Positions 57,501-64,000 of a DNA stretch of 64,000 nt are shown piece after piece. A program made the position numbers and the translations under genes. The notes under the pieces were generated by a model that was not told where the DNA came from, made no database searches, and saw nothing but the letters and a program-made list of their open reading frames with translations. Where the stretch lies: NCBI RefSeq assembly GCF_000005505.3, contig NC_016131.3:37659001-37723000 (forward strand). Direction: 5' to 3'. This stretch comes from Brachypodium distachyon. Its lineage: Eukaryota; Streptophyta; Magnoliopsida; Poales; Poaceae. Each line of letters begins with the position of its first letter. The stretch's first letter is position 1.

Positions 57501-57670
57501 GCGAGCAGGAGGCAGCCCAGGAACCCGACCACCACGGCGAACACCCTGAGGTGCCACGACGAGACGCCGGCGACGCCCCTCGCCTTGCCCTGCTGCCGCG
57601 GCCTCCCGATGTTGGTCGCGCCGACCCTCGCCTCGCAGGCCGGGCCGACGACAACGCAAGAGGCATCCAT
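54582..57670 (-). CDS. O-fucosyltransferase family protein (ten exons)
   Basis: Exons (minus): 57670-57422, 57131-57042, 56911-56812, 56728-56658, 56556-56468, 56172-56052, 55912-55769, 55663-55338, 55252-55012, 54911-54582. All introns are GT-AG and all phases close, giving 586 aa. It is a type II membrane protein with a cytosolic start and one helix (about residues 43-66, VFAVVVGFLGCLLLAASLL), as in Golgi enzymes. Family motifs in order: ELWEEPYKQAHKWKPCA, NNGFILVSANGGLNQQR, VCNAVVVAKLLNATLVIPRF, SQFGDIYQEDYFVNYM, LVHFLGFGNRLGFD, RLRCRCNFHAL, FVALHMRFEVDMVAYSLCEF, LGRCPLTPEEAGLIL, FLYVAGSRIYGG and LAALDFIACASSDVFAVTDS, then YHGRGRAPTLHPNRKRYAQI. These define the plant GDP-fucose protein O-fucosyltransferase (formerly DUF246) family. 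The substrate is not predictable from sequence. The start is the first ATG in frame (57670). Introns hold small repeat debris, including a LINE-tail micro-insertion in intron 6 and G-rich runs in intron 1. Confidence 0.95.
55941..56001 (-). mobile_element. Micro-insertion of a LINE tail in intron 6: 39 bp with 11-bp TSD
   Basis: The sequence ataagggaatc stands at 55941-55951 and 55991-56001. The insert (55952-55990) starts with a T run, then cttctttcgaaaaggggg and ccccggcttca, a LINE 3' tail in minus orientation. Confidence 0.78.
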
Positions 57671-58654
57671 TTTCCGCCGCTGGATCAAGAAAGCGCCGCC
57701 GTTAGGGAAGCACCAGCCACCAGGCGCTTCTTCTTCTACATCCCATTGGGGGCTAGCTTGTCTTGGAGGGCAACCTCAGCTCCACCAACACGGCAGCAAC
57801 AACGACCCCATTTGGCACCTAGATGTTGAATTATTCTTTTCCTCTTGACCTCCAGTTCATGGATGGACGACGGACAACGTGGGCATCCAGCAAATCCCGT
57901 ACGAATTTCGGAGTATTGAACGGTTGGTCAAACGAGGCGCTGCCTGCAGCTTCCGTTCTCTCTGTCCCTCGATCAGTGTGTAACCACCGTGCAGGTAAGA
58001 TGATTTGATAAGGCAATGAATCCGACTCAGCGGCAGGCAGCCTCCTCGTGGCGGAGATAAAGAAATGGGCTCGCTTTTCTCAGGAAGGGGGTCGATCGAG
58101 GATTAAAGAAAGCGGGAAATCGGCTAGCGGAAGTGGAAGGGATCGACCTAACGTGAGAAGGACTCGCCGGCATCTAGCAAACTGGCTGGACGATCGCTGG
58201 CAGGGAGTGTGGAGTGGTAGGATGGAGATTGCATCTTTGGGAGGTGTTTCGTAGAAGCGAAGAGAGGTTTTCGGTTGGACGTTTGTTGATGGATGAGACG
58301 GCACGAAAAAGAGGGCGGAGTCGGTAGCCGCCCGCCCGGTTGGTGCATGGTACAAATCGGGATTTCTTTGTGCCGTTTCCCTTCGTTTTTGATATTTTCT
58401 TGCTTGGACACTGGACATATCCTCTTGCCGCCGAGCGGAGGATGCCATCTGCGCTTTGTCTTGTTCGTTGTTGGCAGGCCGTAACGTTGGGATGACACGG
58501 GCAGCACCGAGGAAAGCGGCCTCACCTCCGAGACCTCACCTCACGAGTGGTAGGCCGTGGAAGCAGCACGAAAGTGTAGCTGAATCTCGGTGTCAGCTGC
58601 GAACAAACACCATCCGGAGATCACAAGACTCAGACTATGTGCTACACCTTATTC
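57671..58654. other. Upstream region of the O-fucosyltransferase gene
   Basis: GC-rich near the gene (5' UTR and promoter on the minus strand), otherwise unassigned. ORFs up to 125 codons have no recognisable domain. I see no clear TATA box. Confidence 0.45.
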
Positions 58655-59272
58655 AGCAAAACCATGATTTTAAATAGCGCGCTATGACATTTAGCGCCGG
58701 TCTCCTCCAGATGTTATAGACCTTATAGCGTGTTATAGCACGCGCTATTTCAAATAACGTTTTGAAAAAAAAATTGAATCAAATATAGCCCAAAATTGAA
58801 GGTTTCAGCATAAGAACGTACTAAAAAGTTCTCCAATCATTTACAAAACCAAGCAAATGACATAAACATAAATTTGAAGCATAATTGAAGCGCCGGAGGC
58901 GCCACCGTTGGTGGCGAGCTGGAGGAAAGACGGCCTGTTGCGAGCTGAAGGAAGGAGTCGTTGCCCCCGCAGCCGATCACGACCTATAGGATCTGCCGCC
59001 TCCGTTCTCGTGATGGAGCCGTTTTAGGTCTGAGAGACTGAGACGAGACATTTTGAGCTTGGTCTTTACGCCGGCATGGTACTATTTGGATTTTGGATGC
59101 TAAATTATTTAGCGACGCTATAGCAAATAGCGTTTAGCACCATTTAGCGTGCTAATAGCGAGAATAGCGGCTTAGCGAGAAAAATTGCTTAAACGTAGCG
59201 TCGGGTCTTCAGATATGCTATAGCGACACTTTAGCGAGGAAATAGCGTGCTATTTAAAACCATGAGCAAAAC
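58655..59272. mobile_element. hAT-type non-autonomous element, 602 bp, 8-bp TSD
   Basis: AGCAAAAC stands at 58655-58662 and 59265-59272. The element (58663-59264) has inverted ends catgattttaaatagcgcgc and (reversed) catggttttaaatagcacgc. Many subterminal ttagcg/cgctat motifs (tttagcg, tatagcg, ctatagc) sit in both ends, as is usual for hAT transposase binding. The middle (58890-59040) is GC-rich without a gene. Confidence 0.9.
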
Positions 59273-60739
59273 CAAAAGAACCGTAGCAACTGCATTTCTC
59301 TCTTTTTCTTTGTGAGAGACGTATAAAGTAGGAACTTTTTTCTTTTTGCGGGTGTATAAAGTAGCTACTTCATATTAGTTGTTGGGGGAGTGGGGGGAAA
59401 TACCAGGAGAGACATATCATCAGATATGTTTACATTGTTGGATACCGAAAATGTTCGTGTCAAGCATGAAAAAGAAATGATTCTTTTCTGAAATGTTTTG
59501 ACGTAGGAAAGACAAATCAACAAAAAACAGTTAAACAAACAAAAGGAATAAAACTGAAATAAGAAAAAAAAATAAAAAAAAAAATCAAGAATGATCAAGA
59601 GTATCAAAGAAAATTTCATAAATTTATAAAATGTGTTCGTGTATTTCAGAAAATACTATTTATGGTAGAAAAGAACTGGTCATATACTTCGAAATAAATG
59701 TTTTGTCTATGAAAAACATGTTCATGCATTCCCCACAAATAAAAATAAAATGGAACCAATAATATTTATATTTAAATAAAAAATGAAATCAAATAAAATA
59801 AATAAAAGTGGAAACCACAAAATCTAAATTAAATAGTAAAATAAAATTAACCAAAGACAAGGAAAGAGAGGGAAAACAGAAGAAATGAGAACAATAAAAA
59901 GATACGTCCAGTTTTTATTGCACTATTCGACACCGTTGGGGTGACACAGGGAGGAATGGTATTGTCCGGAGTGAGCGGGGATTAAGAAATCTTGTTTTTC
60001 TAGAACAACGATCTGGCTTTATTTATTCATTGAATTGAGTACATTTGATCGAATGATAAAACGACAACAAAGATTTTGAATAAACTAAAAGTTACATAAC
60101 AAACCTTTGAAGTAAACTTCTTTAGCTGCGTCATTCGTATCTTGATATTTCTCCATATATCTGGTGATGAAATTGTAGAAGACAAAATCTACACAAGTTG
60201 GACTAACCTTGTGGATTTTATAGAGCCGCATGAGCTGCCCACTCCAATGGGTGAGAACCTGATATCGCTCAACGCGCTGGCCGGGGACACACCCGTCACA
60301 AGACAGGTTGTCAATCCGTTGAATCATCGCCGAACCGATGAGGAAGATGACAAAAATTACAGAATTACGAGCCGTGAGATCCACAAACTCATGGAGTAGA
60401 CCAAGATGATTACGCTAGAACAGGGTGGAGTCGGGAGACCTTTAATCCGTATGCTGCCACCGCCACCGTCAAGACGTTGCCGCCAAGAATACACCAAACC
60501 TTACAACAAAGGTACTAAAAACAATAGGCCTGATGTGTGCCCCCCCCCCCCCACCACCCCCCTCATGATGCCCGCGAGGGGAACCAGAAGATCACGATGA
60601 TGATTTCTTTTCTTCCGGTGGCTAGGGTTCCAGCCGAAGAGCTCGTCTGATTCTACGACCGCGATAGGGTTCCAGCCGAAAAGCTAGGGTTCTAGCCAAA
60701 GAGCTCTCGTACTAGAATTTTTTTTCCTATATGGATAGC
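59273..60739. other. Unassigned sequence
   Basis: Positions 59340-59930 are very A/T-rich. A 99-codon minus-strand ORF at 60085-60384 has no recognisable domain. A run of C at 60540-60553 and the repeated phrase agggttccagccgaa (60626, 60667) are present. It may be retroelement debris. Confidence 0.35.
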
Positions 60740-61690
60740 AGCTCTTGCTCAACTCGACCAACTTTTGCTTTATCACAAACAATTTTCGAGTGCTCGATAG
60801 CAACCTTACCACCGTACGACAACTTTGGCTGATATATCAATGACGATGTTGCTGTATTAGCAAATTTTACTCCATTGCACACAAGTTTAGTGTTTCAAAC
60901 AACAATATTTTACTTAATGTGTCGGCAAATTTGTTTTTCCGCTGGCAACTTTGAATTCCTGCAGTAGTAAGTTTGTCTCCTATACCGACCCCAACTCAAC
61001 AACAACTTTGGCTTTATACCAGAAAATTTGACTCACGTACTAGCAATTTTGACTCTCCTACCAGCAAGTATCGCTGAGATACTAGCAACTTCTGCTGCTA
61101 TACTGACAACTTTGGACTCCCAAATCGGCAACTTTGCCTCCCATACCAGCAATTTGGCTCCCATACTGGCAACTTTGGCTCGATACTAGTAACTATTCTA
61201 ATAGCAAATTTATCACCTACACCGGCGACTTTGCCTCTCACACTAGAAACTTTGGCTTCTATACTGAAAGATTTGACTACCGTACTACCAACTTTGGCAG
61301 CGCTACTCGCAACTTCGAATCACATACTAGCAAATTTGGTAACTGTAGTAGCAACTTTGGCCGCTATAATGGTAATTTTAGACACCCTGAGCGACAACTT
61401 TGTCTTCGAAACAGGCAACTTTGGACTCCAATATGAGTAACTTCGGCTCCCATACCAGTACTTTCGGCTCCAAAATTAGCAACTTAGGTTGTTATACCAA
61501 TAACTTTGGACTTAGAGACCGACAAATTTGTCTTCCATACCAACAACTTTGGCTTCAAATATCAAGAACTTTGGCTCTCATACTAGACTTAATTTGCCTC
61601 CTATACCGCACCACTAGATTAGCATACTAGCAATTACGACTCATCCTAGCAACTTTGCCTCATATATCAGCAACTTTTGCTGTACAACAG
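60740..61690. repeat. Degenerate minisatellite built on 'gcaactttggct ... atac'
   Basis: The phrase (a/g)caactttggctcccatac recurs with variation about every 20-25 bases (e.g. 61084, 61108, 61131, 61162, 61250, 61290, 61420, 61545). The repeats in ORFs here (TRNFGFYTERF, TSNFGSHTST) only reflect the DNA repeat. Confidence 0.85.
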
Positions 61691-62560
61691 TTGCCTCAAC
61701 ACACTTTTGGGGTTTTTTAGGCAACTATCTACACACATTTAGCAACATTGGATTAGTAAGCAACTTTTGAGTTATTTTGCCAACTATCTACACATATAAG
61801 CAACTTTCTGTTGCAAAATCAACCTAACATGTGTAAGGTGCCAATTTCGGATCAATACTAGACAACATTTTAGGCCCTCTCTGGATCATAGGATTTTGGA
61901 AACTCATGAATAGGAAATTTATAGGATTGAGATGCCATGCTATGTTCAGTCCTATGAAATGCAAAAACTGTGGATTTGAGAGTAAAGTTCATTTTGCTGC
62001 AACATAGGAACATTGATTGACATAGTCATCAGATCGACGTGAATTGCAAGAGAACGGTCTGGCTTGAAAGGGAGAACGTTGATTAGTACAAACTAGGTTC
62101 ATATGAACAGGCAGGAAGGGTGTTGTTGTAAAATATTTCAATCCAGACAATCTTGTGCTAGAAAGATGTAACTGATAGAAAATACCCCAATTAAATTCAG
62201 CAGCTTTACTGTAGAAAAATAAGCCTACTTTTATCTAAAGGTATTATAAGAATATATATGCAGACTTGCACTAGAAAAACATGCATCAAACTAAATCTAC
62301 TAATGGTGATTGCTAGATGCGAACTACATGTTGCAGGATATGCAAATTAATCATACGCCAATGTAATTTAGCTGAAACTTAGAACCTGGATAGAATCAAA
62401 ACTTTGAAGTGGTTTGTATGACTGTCCATGTCCAGTACTTCAGATGATATGGTGCCACCAGCTAACAGAAACTTAGAGAAATCTCCCTAAAAAAATCGTA
62501 AACAGTATGTCCTGTGTGTACCACAGATCAATAAGAGCAACAATATGACGGCGGTAAGCA
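61691..62560. other. Unassigned; end of minisatellite-like text, then AT-rich sequence
   Basis: gcaactttt phrases fade out by about 61830. At 61868 ccctctctggatcataggat and the following text look like a MITE edge, but I found no partner. No gene is seen. Confidence 0.35.
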
Positions 62561-63483
62561 ACTAATTCCCTCGGTTTTCCATTGAATTGGGCTCCCGCGT
62601 ACCGCTTCGAACAGAATGAGATAAAGAGGTCGAGCGAGGGAGCGCGGGAGGAGAGGAGACGAGACCCCGCGATTCATCCCGGCGGTGGTGACGAAGGTAC
62701 TCCCCTCCCCACCCTCCTCCTCCCTTGCCCTTCTCCTCCGCTTTCATCTCCTCCCTCGGCCGTCCCTCCCTCCAACAGCAGCCTCCAACCCTAGGTCGCG
62801 ACAGTGGGGGGCGGAACTACGGTGGCGGCTGAGTGGTAGGCCGAGGTTGGCCACCTCCGCATGCATCTCCCCCAAGCCGGCCTCTCCCTGGCCCTCCTCT
62901 GCCCCTTTGATTCCTTCTGAATCCTCCCCTTCTAGCTGCAGCCCAAAACTTCAATCTTTTTGGGAGCTAATCCTTAGATCTGTTTAAATTGAAGAATTTT
63001 CTGAAGAAGTGGTTTCACGTGAGGCGATTGGAGGTATGATCTTCATGCTAAAAATTTGTGATATGATTTTGTTGCTCCGAGTTTGATGTTTGTGTACTAT
63101 GATATGATTTTGTGATACATAGGGTGTTGCTTCATGTTCTGAAAAATTTGTGTCCATCTATACTCTGAAAAATTAGTGTCCATATATACTTTGAAAAATT
63201 AATTCACATGTGATGTGTGCATTGTAGCTTCACGTCTGAACTAGACTTGGTTGCTTGCATTACCGAAGAGAACAGAAGAAGAAAGGGAAAAATGATATTG
63301 TTGACAAAGGCTTATTTTGAGATGTCATGCCTAGCTCTAGCTTATCTTAGTACGCAGAGGGCACCAAAGAATTTAGGATGCTTCGATGATGACGATCATA
63401 GGCGTGGTCTTAGAAAATATCTATTGAAAGAAATGTATGATGGGTCTGATGTAACCTGCTATGATGAGCTAGTGTTTTTCTAG
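62561..63483 (+). pseudogene. Possible PIF/Harbinger-type transposase N-terminal fragment with C/T-rich leader
   Basis: Positions 62690-62790 are C/T-rich like a grass 5' UTR. The ORF ending at 63483 contains LTKAYFEMSCLALAYLSTQ and then HRRGLRKYLLKEMYDGSDVT, CYDELVFF. The stretch RKYLLKEMYDGSDVTCYDEL resembles the segment before the catalytic domain of plant PIF/Harbinger transposases. It stops at TAG and is followed by a partial repeat of its own DNA. If this is right, it is a short dead fragment. Confidence is limited because only about 30 residues carry the signal. Confidence 0.4.
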
Positions 63484-63503
63484 CGTGGTCTTAGAAAATA
63501 TCT
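63402..63503. repeat. Direct repeat gcgtggtcttagaaaatatct, two copies about 81 bp apart
   Basis: Copies start near 63402 and 63483. The second begins right at the stop of the transposase-like ORF. This is a small local duplication. Confidence 0.8.
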
Positions 63504-63522
63504 ACTAAAAAATACCCTAAGG

Positions 63523-63799
63523 CTTTGTTTGGTTTTAGTGTATTTTTTAGTCACTTGTGTTTTGATATTTGAGGGGTTAGGGTGTTCACCAAAACTCCTC
63601 AAAATCCACTAGTACGAGAAGTGTTTAAATTTGGTTAAAAAACGGAGTGTTTTGTGAAAAAAAACTAGGAATAGCACCTCTAAACCTTCCTACCAAATAA
63701 ACATTTGGGTTTAGCGTTTTTCAATTTGGTATGGATAATAACCTAAAAAAACGCTCCCAAAAGTCTAGTACCTCCGTACCAAACAAAAGAAGGCCTTAG
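63523..63799. mobile_element. Probable PIF/Tourist-type MITE
   Basis: The left end cctaaggctttgtttggttt and right end accaaacaaaagaaggccttagg are inverted copies, with ccaccgaac-like text absent and an AT-rich centre. The ctttgtttgg end is common in grass PIF-related MITEs. The exact target duplication is unclear because the outer bases are themselves palindromic. Confidence 0.6.
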
Positions 63800-64000
63800 G
63801 ATCAAGAAATCCCGTTCTAAGATTTATTTTAGGGGAAAATCCCGTTCTAAGATGTTTTAATCCAGATTTTCCAATCTGAAATACTCCGTTGGGCCGGCCC
63901 AAGCTATTTTCATGACCGGCGGCGTGGACCTGAATGAGCCCAGTCCAGAAAGTACCTAAAGAACGCCTCCCATTCCTGTCGTTCTCCCTTCACTCCTCCC
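63800..64000. other. Window end, unassigned
   Basis: The last 100 bp become GC-rich (gggccggcccaagc, then C/T-rich), which could be the promoter or leader of a gene beyond the window. Confidence 0.3.

Noticed and set aside
61134..61436. Repeat protein with NFGSHTS-type units
   Set aside because: The periodicity exists in the DNA in all frames and units vary in length, so the ORF is accidental.

Overview
This window looks like nuclear DNA of a grass, probably Pooideae (wheat, barley, oat or a relative). The evidence is two intron-containing genes of clearly plant type (an LRR receptor-like pseudokinase and an O-fucosyltransferase-family protein), a grass pollen-type exopolygalacturonase, many Stowaway MITEs with the ctccctccg terminal repeat, several LINE copies and Helitron ends. 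I did no database search. The genus is an inference, and I cannot name the satellite family.

Layout. Positions 1-13218 are a 156-bp tandem satellite of about 85 monomers with irregular higher-order duplication. Positions 13.5-21.3 kb are a retroelement block: a 5'-truncated LINE with an 18-bp target-site duplication (TSD), a decayed element carrying the 'putative gypsy type transposon' domain, and a longer dead LINE. Positions 21.3-28.3 kb are MITEs, a minus-strand LINE remnant, a large palindrome and a 1000-bp Helitron. A two-exon LRR receptor-like kinase gene (28332-30532, +) follows, with an atypical catalytic core. Positions 31.3-38.5 kb are a nest of Stowaway elements and four Helitrons. 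One Helitron carries a broken exon-1 copy of a 2-hydroxyacid dehydrogenase gene. An old local duplication in this interval supplies an empty site for one Stowaway.

Positions 38.5-44.1 kb are mostly unassigned, with short repeats and a palindrome-rich element with tRNA-like pieces. The exopolygalacturonase gene lies at 44101-45499 (-). Positions 46-49 kb hold three retroposed insertions with TSDs. Positions 49305-54165 are a 4.84-kb Mutator-like element with ~90-bp terminal inverted repeats and a perfect 9-bp TSD. It carries an internally deleted mudrA-like gene and a convergent second gene. The O-fucosyltransferase-family gene (ten exons, 586 codons, all junctions in phase) is at 54582-57670 (-). 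The last part holds a 602-bp hAT-type non-autonomous element with an 8-bp TSD, a degenerate 'aactttgg' minisatellite, a possible PIF/Harbinger transposase fragment and a final MITE-like repeat.

The three intact genes have separate roles (membrane signalling, pollen wall pectin degradation, Golgi-type glycosyltransfer) and do not form a pathway or operon. I found no RNA gene I would trust, no CRISPR array and nothing bacterial. The most notable content is structural: the satellite's duplication pattern, the convergent two-gene Mutator-like element, the Helitron cluster with gene capture, and a series of LINE-type insertions from 17 bp to over 1 kb with visible TSDs.
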